From an uncultured Clostridia bacterium (GTDB taxonomy: Bacteria > Bacillota > Clostridia > Oscillospirales > Ruminococcaceae), in NCBI GenBank assembly GCA_945829235.1, contig CALZUA010000009.1, forward strand, positions 48,195 through 112,194: a DNA stretch of 64,000 bases, written 5' to 3'. The position numbers were made by a program, and so were the translations under genes. Of this stretch, positions 17,071 to 25,838 are shown one piece after another. A model generated the notes under the pieces. The model was not told the origin of the DNA, did no database searches, and saw only the letters and a list, made by a program, of their open reading frames with translations. Every line of letters starts with the position of its first letter. Positions within the stretch are counted from its first letter, which is position 1.

Positions 17071-17840
17071 TGGCTGACTGGAACAGCGCGCAGTACCTGA
17101 AATTCAAGGCTCAGCGCACACAGCCCGCTGTCGATTTAGCGGCAAGAATAGACACAAACCCGCTTGAGATAATCGACATCGGTTGCGGTCCCGGAAACAG
17201 CACGCGCGTGCTCAAAAACCGCTTCCCGAGGGCTCGGGTAATTGGTGCGGACACGAGTGAAAATATGCTGGAAACCGCGCGCCGCGACAACCCCGACTGC
17301 GAGTTTATCCGACTTGACGCGGGCGGCGATTTGTCGGAGTTTTCGGGGAAATTCGACTTGGTTTTCTCGAATGCGTGTATTCAGTGGGTGCCCGAGCACA
17401 GTGCGCTTTTGCCGAGTTTGTTTTCTATGCTGAAAAGCGGCGGCGAGCTTGCGGTACAGGTTCCGGTGAATTTTGACGAACCGATACACAAAATTATCGA
17501 GCGCGTTTCATCAAGCGAAAAATGGCGCGAAAAATTCCCAAATCCGCGCATTTTCTACACGCTCACCGAAAGCGAGTATTTCGATATTCTGTCCGATTTG
17601 ACGAACGATTTTGAGATGTGGAAAACGATATATTTCCACAGAATGCCGAGCATCGACAGCATCATCGAATGGTACAAATCAACGGGCTTGAAACCCTATC
17701 TCGAGGTGCTTTCCGATGCGGAAAAAGCGGATTTCACAAACGATGTGAAACGCGAGGTTGAAAAGGCATATCCCGCGCAGAAAAACGGGGAAATTATCTT
17801 CAGATTTCCGCGGCTTTTCTTTATTGCAAAAAGGAGTTAA
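17070..17840 (+). CDS. Trans-aconitate methyltransferase-like SAM methyltransferase
   Basis: This 256-residue class I SAM methyltransferase closely follows the Tam pattern: DWNSAQYLKF at the N terminus, motif I IDIGCGPGNSTRVL (residues ~32-45), ADTSENMLETAR as motif II, and VFSNACIQWVP as motif IV. Tam methylates trans-aconitate or related carboxylates and protects aconitase. The start codon overlaps the phoH stop by one base (TAATG), so translation is coupled. It separates phoH from ybeY, which are usually adjacent, so it has probably been inserted into the operon. The substrate is inferred from family resemblance only. Confidence 0.85.
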   Translation: MADWNSAQYLKFKAQRTQPAVDLAARIDTNPLEIIDIGCGPGNSTRVLKNRFPRARVIGADTSENMLETARRDNPDCEFIRLDAGGDLSEFSGKFDLVFSNACIQWVPEHSALLPSLFSMLKSGGELAVQVPVNFDEPIHKIIERVSSSEKWREKFPNPRIFYTLTESEYFDILSDLTNDFEMWKTIYFHRMPSIDSIIEWYKSTGLKPYLEVLSDAEKADFTNDVKREVEKAYPAQKNGEIIFRFPRLFFIAKRS

Positions 17841-17841
17841 G

Positions 17842-18312
17842 ATGAAAATTTACGTTGATTTTTCCGATGAACAGGACAAGATAAAGCTTGATTTTGACGC
17901 GGAGGAGCTGATTGCAAAATGCGCCGAACAAGCACTCTCCGAGGAGGAAATCGAGGACGATGCGGAGGTTTCGGTGACGTTTGTGGACAACGAGAAAATC
18001 CGCGAGCTGAACAAGCAACACCGCGATATCGACCGCGAAACCGATGTACTTTCGTTTCCCGCGTTCACGGACGAGGGCTTTGAGGTTAACCCCGAAAATG
18101 ATGCGATAATTCTCGGCGACATCGTGATTTCGCTCGAAAAAGCGCGGTCGCAGAGCGAGGAGTACGGTCACTCGATGAAGCGCGAAACGGCGTTTTTGAT
18201 AGCACACTCGCTGTTTCACCTGCTCGGCTACGACCACGAAACACCCGATGAGGAAAAGGAAATGTTCGAGAAACAGGAGAACGTTCTGCAAAGGCTTGGG
18301 ATAACGCGATGA
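17842..18312 (+). CDS. ybeY: Endoribonuclease YbeY (rRNA maturation factor)
   Basis: This 156-residue zinc metallo-endoribonuclease acts in 16S rRNA 3'-end processing and ribosome quality control. The zinc site is AHSLFHLLGYDHETP near residue 118; the usual THGxLHLxGYDH pattern is present with Ser in place of Gly. The N-terminal part carries the RELNKQHRDIDRETDVLSFP element. The start is the ATG at 17842, one base after the methyltransferase stop, with AAGGAG upstream; an in-frame extension to 17758 lies inside that gene. It overlaps dgkA by four bases. The location after phoH supports the assignment. Confidence 0.95.
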   Translation: MKIYVDFSDEQDKIKLDFDAEELIAKCAEQALSEEEIEDDAEVSVTFVDNEKIRELNKQHRDIDRETDVLSFPAFTDEGFEVNPENDAIILGDIVISLEKARSQSEEYGHSMKRETAFLIAHSLFHLLGYDHETPDEEKEMFEKQENVLQRLGITR

Positions 18313-18773
18313 GCTTTTTCAAGGGATTTTTTTACGCGGGACGAGGGCTTCTGAACGCGCTTACCGAGCGGAATTTCCGCTTTCACCTCTGCGCCGCGGC
18401 AACGGTAATTTTCTTCGGAGCAAGATTCTACTCGTTCCGGACATCGGAGTGGGCGGTGCTGTTGTTAACGTGCGCTGTCGTTCTGTCGCTGGAATGTGTG
18501 AACACGGCGCTGGAGCGGCTCTGCGACAAGGTTTGTCCCGAACATGACGAGTTGATAAAAAAGTGCAAGGATATCGCGGCGGGAGCGGTTTTGATTGCGG
18601 CAATTTTCGCCGTGGCAATCGGCGTTGTACTGTTCTGGAGCACGGAAAAATTCGCCGAAATCGTGTACTTTTTCTCGGAACCGTTGAGGCTTGTGCTACT
18701 GATAATCGGCATTTTGCTGGAAGCGGGATTTGTGTTTTTGCCGAAACAAAGAGGTCAAGATAAAAAAAAATAA
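18309..18773 (+). CDS. dgkA: Diacylglycerol/undecaprenol kinase DgkA family
   Basis: This 154-residue membrane kinase has three core helices of the DgkA family, with the catalytic pattern SLECVNTALERLCD (residues ~60-74) and KDIAAGAVLIAAIFA. In Bacillota it phosphorylates undecaprenol for recycling of the cell-wall lipid carrier. It is longer than the usual ~120-130 residues: an extra hydrophobic segment (PLRLVLLIIGILLEAGFVF) with a basic tail extends the C terminus. It overlaps ybeY by an ATGA junction. The c-di-GMP gene begins only ~15 bases after its stop and may be transcribed with it. Confidence 0.92.
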   Translation: MSFFKGFFYAGRGLLNALTERNFRFHLCAAATVIFFGARFYSFRTSEWAVLLLTCAVVLSLECVNTALERLCDKVCPEHDELIKKCKDIAAGAVLIAAIFAVAIGVVLFWSTEKFAEIVYFFSEPLRLVLLIIGILLEAGFVFLPKQRGQDKKK

Positions 18774-18788
18774 AATGGGAGAATGCGT

Positions 18789-21700
18789 ATGGATAATAAA
18801 ACCATCACTATTCTTATAGCGGGAAACATCGAAAATTTGTCGAAAAAGCTCGAGGATTGCTACACCGTGATTTCCGAAAACAACAGTCGGCAAGCGGTCA
18901 AAGTTCTCCGCGAAAACGTGGGAATTGTGGACGCTGTGATACTTGATTTGATGAGCTTTGACGTGCTCGCGGAAATCCGCGCGGACGAGGAGCTTTCCAA
19001 AATCCCCGTTATCGCGGTAACGCCCGAAAACAGCCCCGAGAGCTGTAAACTCGCGCTGGAGCTGGGCGCTGTGGATTTTGTGCCCGAGAACACAGACAAG
19101 GATTTACTCCGACACCGTGTGAAGAGCGTACTGGGGCTTTGTCAAGCAAGTTCATCGACAGCCAAGAGCAACCGCAACATCAATACCGAGCAACTCAAAT
19201 CATTGCTGAACGACGCGCCGAGCGGCATTTCAATTGCACAGCTCGCCGAGGACGGCACGATGAAAACGCTTTACATAAACAAAAGTTTGTCCGATATGCT
19301 CGGGTTTCCCGATTATGAAACGGGCTTGCGGTGCGTTTTGTCAAGCTCGGTGACGGGACTTGAAGCCGAGGACGCGCTCTCCATCAGAAACCGCATAAAC
19401 GAGGCATACGAGAGCGGCGAGCAAATTAAAATGACGTTCAAATGCCGCGGGTTTGACGGGCGGGAAATCTGGCTTTTGCTGAGCGGTCACACGATAACCG
19501 ACAACGCGGGCGAGAAGCTGTTTTACTCGATGATAACGGACGTTTCCGCCGAGAAGGAGCGCGAAAAGGAGCTTCGCGATACCGCGTACATCGACCCAAT
19601 CACCGGCTCCAGAAACCGCGCCGCGTTCATCAAAAAAGCCGAGGAATTGCTTGCGGAGAACCCGCTCACCGAGTACACGATGATGAAGCTGAACGTGGGT
19701 AACTTCAGGATTGCCAACAACTCGCTCGGACGCGCGGAGGGCGACAAGCTGTTGAAAACAATTGCGGGCGCGCTCTCCGAGTTAATCGATGAGAGCGGGG
19801 TTTTCGCGCGGTTTTACGCCGACCAGTTTGCGATAATGACGCCGTATTCCGAGCGTTCCGTACACCCGCAGTCCATACTCGGCGCGGTTGAGAGCGCTGT
19901 CGTGAGAAACTGCGCGGCAACGGGCGAGCTGTGCTTTTATATGGGCGTGTACAAAATCGACGACCGCTCGCTGTCCATCGAGGAAATGGCTGAGAGAGCC
20001 GCGATTGCCTGCCGCTCGGTTTCGGGCGGAGTGCGCGAGCATATCACCTACTTTGACGAGAAGATGCGGCAGAAAATGCAAGAGGAGCAACGCATCAGCA
20101 ACGATTGCTACCGCGCGCTCCACAACAACGAATTTTGCGTATATTTCCAGCCGATTTACGGCGTGAAAGCGAAGAAATTCGTGTGTGCTGAGGCGCTTTC
20201 GCGATGGATTCACCCCGAGCATGGGACAATTTTGCCCGAGAAATTCCTGCCGATTTTCGAGAAAAACGGGTTTATCACGGAGCTTGATTTGTTTGTTCTC
20301 GAACACGCCTGCGCGTTTCAGAAAAAGCGTGCGGACGCGGGTGTGGAGCAGTTTCCGATGTCGGTAAACATATCCAGAACAAGTCTTTACAACCCGAATA
20401 TGTTCGACAAAATTTACGCGATAACGCGCAAATACAAGATTGAACCGCAAAACATCAGGATTGAGGTAACCGAAACCGTTTTCACCGACAACTCCTCAAC
20501 ACTTATTGAAACAATAAAGAAACTGCGTTCCGTAGGCTATCCGATAGTTTTGGACGGCTTTGGCGGCGGAACATCATCGATGAACACGCTCAAAAGAATG
20601 CCGTTTGACATCTTGAAGCTGGATATGAAATTTATGGAAGGCTTCGAGAAAAACGGCAAAATCGGCGCAATCATAACCTCGCTTGTGAGAACGGGAAAGT
20701 GGCTGAATGCGCCGTTGCTTGCAGAGGGCGTGGAAACGCGCGAGCAGTTTGAGTTTCTCGAGAGCATCGGTTGCGGGTACATTCAGGGCTTCTATTTTGC
20801 AAGACCGGTGCCCGAGGACGAGTTCACGGCGCTTCTTGCCGAAAACCGCGTGACAATGCAGGATACCGCGGTTGAAACCTACGGTATGGACGTTGATATA
20901 AACAAGATTTTCGGAAACGACTCGGTGTTGTCGAAGCTTATCGGGAGCATCTTCGGCGGCTTCGGAATTTACGAGTTTACGGGCGACAGGCTTGAGGTTA
21001 TCCGCGTGAACGAGGAGTACTACAACCTGATGGGTTATACCGCGGAGAACAGATATCTCGAGGAGAACCCGAACGTTTGGGAACATCTTCACTCCGATGA
21101 CATCGAAATCTCGAAAAACGCCTGCCTTGAAGCCGCGAGAACAGGCAGACCTATCCGCGCGGTTTGCCGCCGCTACAAGAAAAACGGTGACCTCATCTAC
21201 CTTGATTCGATACACAGACGGCTTGGCGGCACGGACAAAAACCCGATTATCTGCATCTCGCTGTCGGATATCACCGAGAAAGTGCTCAAGGAACAGGACG
21301 CGGAGCTTGTAAATTCCGCGCGTGAAGCAAAACAGCTTGAACGCGAGAAAACGGACAGCTTGCTTCGCAAAACGGTTCGTCATATACCGATGGGACTGGG
21401 AATTTTCCGTTGTACCGAGGAGGAAACGTTGCCGGTTTACCTCAGCGAGAAGATGTACAGAATTTTCGGTGAGAAAAACAAGCAAGTGCTGTTCAGCGAC
21501 AATAATCCGATAAGCGAGCTTCTGAACCGATACAGAATAGAAGCGGGAACGAGCGGCGAACAGATTTTCCCGTATGTACGCCCCGATGGAAAGCATATCT
21601 GGATAAAAGCCGCGTACAGCACGGTTGAAGAAGACGGCGCGATGATGGTGTACACGGTAATTTCGGATATAAGCGAGCAGGTTGAGTCACGCAAGCAGGA

Positions 21701-23165
21701 GGCTGTCCGCGACCAGATGTATCAGGTGCTTATCGGCGAGGTGAACGTGACGATTTTCAGCTATTCGCCCGATATCGATGAGCTTACCTATTACCAAGGC
21801 TCGGACAACGGCGAAGTACACCCCGTCACGCTGTCGGGGGTAACAAAGGATATTTCCGTGTTCTCGAAGCTCTTTGAGGAGGACAGAGAGAGCTTTGTTG
21901 AGGTTCTGAAAAAGTTGTCGGACACCGAGTCAACCGAAACGATTATCGTGAAAATGCTTGTCGAGGGTTATCCGCGCAGAAACAAGGCGATTTTCAAGAG
22001 TATCTGCGATGAGGACGGCGTTGTGTTCAGGATTGTCGGAAAACTCGAGGACGTTGAGGACGATATGGCGCGTATTGAGGAGATACAGTCGCGCGCGATG
22101 TACGACAGCCTTTGCGTTGACGTGTACAACAAGGCGACAACCGAGGAGCTTATCAAAAACGAGCTGAAACGGAGCACCTCGGGCGCGCTGTTGATGATAG
22201 ACGTGGACGATTTCAAGAGCATAAACGACCGCCTCGGGCATATGTTCGGCGATGAATTTTTGAAGATGTTCGCGACAACCGTGAAAGAGGTTTTCCGCGA
22301 CTCCGATATCGTGGGAAGATACGGCGGCGACGAGTATTTCGTGTTTGTTCCGCACGCAACGGCGGCGCTTGCCGAGAGAAAGGGCAACCAAATTCTCGAA
22401 AAGGTTGCACAAATCAACATTCCCGAACTGGACGGCATAAAGAGCAGTATCGGAATATCGATTGCAAATCCCGACAACCGCGATTACCGTCAGCTTTTGA
22501 AGCAAGCGGACAGCGCGCTTTATCAGGCGAAAAACCGCGGTAAAAACTGCGTTGTGCTGTTTGACGCGAACCTGATGAACGAGATAACCTACCGCACGGA
22601 GGAAGCCGTTAAGAAAGGCCGCGAAAACGTTGTTCTGAGCGCGAACCCGAACGGCGCGGTGCCGCTGATAATGCGGATTTTCAGCCTGTTGTATTCGGGA
22701 ACGAACCTGACTGCGGGAATAAACCAAGCGCTCCGGTTTGTCGGAGAAAACTTTGATGTGAGCAGAGTGTACATTTTCGAGGACAGCGAGGACGGAGCGT
22801 ATTGCTCGAACACGTTTGAGTGGTGCAACGAGGGTGTAACGCCGGAGATTGACACGCTTCAAAACGTTTCGTATGAGGAGGACCTCGGCGGACATTACCG
22901 CGAGAATATGAACGATGACGGGATTTTCTACTGCCGCGATATAAGCGATTTGGATAAACCGACAAGGGCGATTTTGGAGCGGCAAGGGATAAAATCGATG
23001 CTTCAGTGCGCGATTTTGGACAACGGCAAGTTCAAAGGATTTGTCGGGTTTGACGAGTGCAGGGAGAATCGTTTTTGGACGCAGGAGCAGATTGATTCGT
23101 TGGTGTTTTTGTCGAAGGTGCTGTCGGTGTTCCTGATAAAGAACAGGCGGGAGCAACCGAACTGA
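18789..23165 (+). CDS. Multidomain c-di-GMP protein (receiver-PAS-GGDEF-EAL-PAS-PAS-GGDEF-GAF)
   Basis: This ~1458-residue soluble protein has an N-terminal degenerate receiver domain (~1-115), a PAS domain (~140-255), a first GGDEF (~260-420), an EAL domain (~435-680), two or three PAS domains (~715-1110), a second GGDEF (~1120-1275) and a C-terminal GAF domain (~1300-1455). The first GGDEF has YADQF at the active site and is probably inactive. The EAL domain keeps EAL, ETE and the catalytic Lys, but loop 6 reads DGFGGGTSS, lacking the second metal Asp. The second GGDEF is intact (GGDEY) with an RDSD inhibition site five residues before. It has no membrane segment. ATG at 18789 follows GGGAGA with a good spacing; an ATG six bases earlier is too close. 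Confidence 0.9.
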   Translation: MDNKTITILIAGNIENLSKKLEDCYTVISENNSRQAVKVLRENVGIVDAVILDLMSFDVLAEIRADEELSKIPVIAVTPENSPESCKLALELGAVDFVPENTDKDLLRHRVKSVLGLCQASSSTAKSNRNINTEQLKSLLNDAPSGISIAQLAEDGTMKTLYINKSLSDMLGFPDYETGLRCVLSSSVTGLEAEDALSIRNRINEAYESGEQIKMTFKCRGFDGREIWLLLSGHTITDNAGEKLFYSMITDVSAEKEREKELRDTAYIDPITGSRNRAAFIKKAEELLAENPLTEYTMMKLNVGNFRIANNSLGRAEGDKLLKTIAGALSELIDESGVFARFYADQFAIMTPYSERSVHPQSILGAVESAVVRNCAATGELCFYMGVYKIDDRSLSIEEMAERAAIACRSVSGGVREHITYFDEKMRQKMQEEQRISNDCYRALHNNEFCVYFQPIYGVKAKKFVCAEALSRWIHPEHGTILPEKFLPIFEKNGFITELDLFVLEHACAFQKKRADAGVEQFPMSVNISRTSLYNPNMFDKIYAITRKYKIEPQNIRIEVTETVFTDNSSTLIETIKKLRSVGYPIVLDGFGGGTSSMNTLKRMPFDILKLDMKFMEGFEKNGKIGAIITSLVRTGKWLNAPLLAEGVETREQFEFLESIGCGYIQGFYFARPVPEDEFTALLAENRVTMQDTAVETYGMDVDINKIFGNDSVLSKLIGSIFGGFGIYEFTGDRLEVIRVNEEYYNLMGYTAENRYLEENPNVWEHLHSDDIEISKNACLEAARTGRPIRAVCRRYKKNGDLIYLDSIHRRLGGTDKNPIICISLSDITEKVLKEQDAELVNSAREAKQLEREKTDSLLRKTVRHIPMGLGIFRCTEEETLPVYLSEKMYRIFGEKNKQVLFSDNNPISELLNRYRIEAGTSGEQIFPYVRPDGKHIWIKAAYSTVEEDGAMMVYTVISDISEQVESRKQEAVRDQMYQVLIGEVNVTIFSYSPDIDELTYYQGSDNGEVHPVTLSGVTKDISVFSKLFEEDRESFVEVLKKLSDTESTETIIVKMLVEGYPRRNKAIFKSICDEDGVVFRIVGKLEDVEDDMARIEEIQSRAMYDSLCVDVYNKATTEELIKNELKRSTSGALLMIDVDDFKSINDRLGHMFGDEFLKMFATTVKEVFRDSDIVGRYGGDEYFVFVPHATAALAERKGNQILEKVAQINIPELDGIKSSIGISIANPDNRDYRQLLKQADSALYQAKNRGKNCVVLFDANLMNEITYRTEEAVKKGRENVVLSANPNGAVPLIMRIFSLLYSGTNLTAGINQALRFVGENFDVSRVYIFEDSEDGAYCSNTFEWCNEGVTPEIDTLQNVSYEEDLGGHYRENMNDDGIFYCRDISDLDKPTRAILERQGIKSMLQCAILDNGKFKGFVGFDECRENRFWTQEQIDSLVFLSKVLSVFLIKNRREQPN

Positions 23166-23194
23166 TAAGATTTTCCGCATTTTGCGACCAAGCA

Positions 23195-23511
23195 CCGCGA
23201 AGCGTACAAAAGTCTTTTTGGAGTTCAAAGAACCTTTTTCTTCAGAAAAAGGTTCTTTGCCGCCGGAGGCACTGGAGCGAAGCGACCACTCTGCGCGAAG
23301 CGCCAAAATAAAAATTCAACAAGAACAACCTCCCCGAGCATTTTTCGGTTTGATACCGAAAAATGCAGGGGATAAGTCCTCGCAAACTCAGCCCAACGGT
23401 AAATCTCGGCTCAAAGGCGGGTGCAGTCACGCCTTACAAACTTGTTAACTTCTCTAACAATGTGGCGTGACTGCACCCGCGCATTTTTTCGACTTGATGT
23501 CGGAAAAATGC
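23195..23511. repeat. Dispersed palindromic element, copy A
   Basis: The 495-base gap between the c-di-GMP gene and the antiporter holds no gene but is full of hairpins. In order: a 13-bp stem with arms 23227-23239 and 23246-23258; an 11-bp stem (23338-23348/23356-23366) with the loop TTTGATA and flanking TCCCC/GGGGA; a 17-bp perfect inverted repeat (23417-23433 and 23464-23480, core GGGTGCAGTCACGCC) with ~30 bases between; and a 12-bp stem (23481-23492/23500-23511) with the loop CTTGATG. The arrangement and ~100 bases of nearly identical flanks recur at 38423-38737. An isolated related hairpin lies at 23561-23592 with the loop TTCGATG. Confidence 0.85.
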
Positions 23512-23623
23512 AAACACCTTTAGCAAATTAAGCTCAACCCACAGACTTTTTATCATGAAAGCGATTTTGGGGTTCGATGCCCGAAAAATCGCCCGCACCG
23601 CGCACAAACCAAGAAAAAGCAAA

Positions 23624-23655
23624 CCCGCCAAGCTTTCCGGCAAGGCGGGTTTTAT
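23624..23655 (-). terminator. Terminator of the cation/proton antiporter gene
   Basis: AAACCCGCC pairs with GGCGGGTTT. On the minus strand a T-rich run follows the stem, just past the antiporter stop codon. Confidence 0.8.
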
Positions 23656-23660
23656 GTATT

Positions 23661-24911
23661 TTAGTAATCCGAATAAACAATTTCGGTTTCGTCAAGGTCT
23701 GGATTTTCACCGTTCGGGTGAGAATTATCGGGCTTTTTCTCGCCACGGTAGAGGAGCTTCATGATAATCGGTGAAACGATTGAGCTACACAAAATGAGCA
23801 GGATAACGGACGTAAAATACTCCGGCGAAACCATACCGACAGACAGCCCCTTCTGCGACACGATAAGAGCAACCTCGCCGCGCGTCATCATACCAACGCC
23901 GACTTTCATAGCGTCCCTGTTGCTCAGCCGCCACGCTTTCGCCATCAACCCGCAGCCGATAATTTTCGCCGCCATTGCCACCACGACAAATGCAAGTGAG
24001 AACCACAACAGCTGAAGCGAGAAGCCGTCAAAGTTGGTTTTCAAGCCGATTGACGCGAAAAAGACCGGCCCGAAAAGCATATAGCTCGAGATATCCATTT
24101 TGCCCGCAATGTACTCCGCGTCGCGAAGATTGCACAGGATAATTCCCGCGACATAAGCGCCCGTGATATCGGCAATCCCGAACAATTTCTCCGCGCAAAA
24201 CGCCATCGCAAAGCAAAGCGCAAGTCCGAAAATCGGGATTCTGCGGTGATGCGGAGCGAGCTTGTCGAGGAACTTGAACAAAAAGTACACCAAAAATCCC
24301 ACGACAACGCTGAATACGATAAATAACAGCGTCTTGATGACAACATCAACCGGCTTTGCGTCGGAGGAACGGAAACCAATTACAAACGTAAGTACAATGA
24401 TGCCGATAACATCATCGATAATTGCGGAGGAAACGATAATTGTGCCGACTTTTCCTTTGAGGTGCCCAAGCTCACGGAGCGTCTGAACCGTGATACTGAC
24501 GGAGGTTGCCGTCATAATTGTGCCGATAAACACTCCGCGGAAAAACTCGTCCGAACCGACAGGCGCAAATCCGAAGAACAAGCTGTACAACAGCCAGCCC
24601 AAAACCAGCGGCACAAAAACGCCCGCGCAGGCTATCGTGAGGGCAACGGGACCCGTCTTGACAAGCTCTTTCAAATTCGTTTCAAGTCCCGCCGAGAACA
24701 TCAGCAAAACCACGCCGATTTCCGCTAACATCACGATAAAATCCGACTGCTGAACCCAGCCCAAAAGTGACGGACCAATGAGAAGTCCCGCCAAAATCTG
24801 CCCGACAACCTGCGGAGCCTTGAGCTTTTTTGCAAGCAGTCCCAACAGCTTTGCCGCAATCAAAATAATCGCCAAATCGCGAAAGCATTCATACGCTTCC
24901 ACAAAAATCAC
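23661..24911 (-). CDS. Cation:proton antiporter, CPA2 (KefB/NapA-like)
   Basis: This 416-residue integral membrane protein has about 12-13 hydrophobic helices and the CPA2 layout. Family features include GQILAGLLIGPSLLGWV near residue 40, EIGVVLLMFSAGLE (residues ~65-80, with the acidic Glu), SSAIIDDVIGIIVLTFV (residues ~155-172, with the DD pair used for ion binding) and RGEVALIV near 350. It exchanges Na+ or K+ for H+ across the cytoplasmic membrane. There is no C-terminal TrkA-N domain, only a ~45-residue hydrophilic acidic tail. It is transcribed alone, divergently from the membrane-protein trio at 25 kb. Confidence 0.92.
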   Translation of the reverse strand: MIFVEAYECFRDLAIILIAAKLLGLLAKKLKAPQVVGQILAGLLIGPSLLGWVQQSDFIVMLAEIGVVLLMFSAGLETNLKELVKTGPVALTIACAGVFVPLVLGWLLYSLFFGFAPVGSDEFFRGVFIGTIMTATSVSITVQTLRELGHLKGKVGTIIVSSAIIDDVIGIIVLTFVIGFRSSDAKPVDVVIKTLLFIVFSVVVGFLVYFLFKFLDKLAPHHRRIPIFGLALCFAMAFCAEKLFGIADITGAYVAGIILCNLRDAEYIAGKMDISSYMLFGPVFFASIGLKTNFDGFSLQLLWFSLAFVVVAMAAKIIGCGLMAKAWRLSNRDAMKVGVGMMTRGEVALIVSQKGLSVGMVSPEYFTSVILLILCSSIVSPIIMKLLYRGEKKPDNSHPNGENPDLDETEIVYSDY

Positions 24912-24937
24912 CGCCTTAAATTTTACATATTGTTATA

Positions 24938-24966
24938 TTGACACTCGCCCGAGAATTTGATATAAT
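24938..24966 (+). promoter_or_regulatory. Consensus SigA promoter of the paralogous membrane-protein trio
   Basis: TTGACA (24938-24943) and TATAAT (24961-24966) lie 17 bases apart, ~36 bases before the ATG at 25003. Confidence 0.85.
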
Positions 24967-25002
24967 GAAATCACAAACAAATTTTCGGGAAGGAGCTTAG
25001 CA

Positions 25003-25824
25003 ATGCTAGAACAAAATTACACCAACGCAGAAGACAAAGGGCGCTTTGGCTTTTCGGAAAGCGGAAAATTCCGCGCGCCCTACAAATCCGAAACGGCACT
25101 GATACTTATTTTCACAATTATATTCATTGCAGGAACAATCGGAGGACTCGCAGGCGGAGCGATATTCCTACACAATATGATGGCGTCCTCGCCTGTGCCT
25201 GAAAGAACCGACCCGACTTTCTACGCGATGACGGGAGCCGTGATTTTTCTCGGTGCAATGGCTGTGAGCTTTGTAATATTCAAAGTCGGGACAGCCTACA
25301 CCAAGCGCGGCTTTGAGTGTACATACTCGGCAACCGAGGAGATTTTCACCGCAAACATCGGCGGCGATGTACACACAATCAAATACAACGATGTAACCGC
25401 GGTAAATTTCACGCCGAGAAGCATTTTCGGGAAAATCCACGGCTATGACGTTGACATTTTCTTCGGAAACCGCGTTGAACAATACGCAGTTTCGTTTGAA
25501 GGGCAGTTCCAGTCGGAAAAAACCACGCCGTTCTACATTATAAAAGAACGTATGCAGATTATCGAAAACCGCCGTTCCGATGAAGAAGCGAAGCTTGCCG
25601 AAATCAAAAACAAGTCGTACAAAGCGCTCGGTCGCGAGGAAATTGAAAAAGCGCGCGAGAAGAAAAAGACAACCGAGGAGCGCGTTGAAGCACTTTTCAC
25701 ACAAAGCTCTGAAATGTCTGCTGTTGCACCGAAAAAATCCTCGGGAAACACCGCGCCCGCTGAAACTCCCGCCAAGCCTGCTGATACCGATGACGAAATG
25801 CCCGAGGTATCCGCGAAGAAGTGA
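25003..25824 (+). CDS. Membrane protein with PH-like domain, paralogue 1
   Basis: This 273-residue protein has two membrane helices (residues ~28-50 and ~72-92), then a ~110-residue beta-rich domain and a charged coiled-coil-like tail (residues ~180-225) ending in a Pro/Ala/Lys-rich region. The beta domain, from YSATEEIFTANI to TTPFYIIKERM, aligns with domains in the next two genes and resembles bacterial PH (YdbT/YcxB-like) folds. No catalytic motif is visible and I do not recognise a named family. It is the first of three tandem genes in one operon, preceded by a consensus promoter and GGAAGGAG. Confidence 0.7.
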   Translation: MLEQNYTNAEDKGRFGFSESGKFRAPYKSETALILIFTIIFIAGTIGGLAGGAIFLHNMMASSPVPERTDPTFYAMTGAVIFLGAMAVSFVIFKVGTAYTKRGFECTYSATEEIFTANIGGDVHTIKYNDVTAVNFTPRSIFGKIHGYDVDIFFGNRVEQYAVSFEGQFQSEKTTPFYIIKERMQIIENRRSDEEAKLAEIKNKSYKALGREEIEKAREKKKTTEERVEALFTQSSEMSAVAPKKSSGNTAPAETPAKPADTDDEMPEVSAKK

Positions 25825-25838
25825 CGAAAGGGAGAGCT

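Noticed and set aside
20574..21596. Long antisense ORFs under the c-di-GMP gene (also 21930-23306)
   Set aside because: The plus-strand domains are well conserved; the antisense products match no known pattern.
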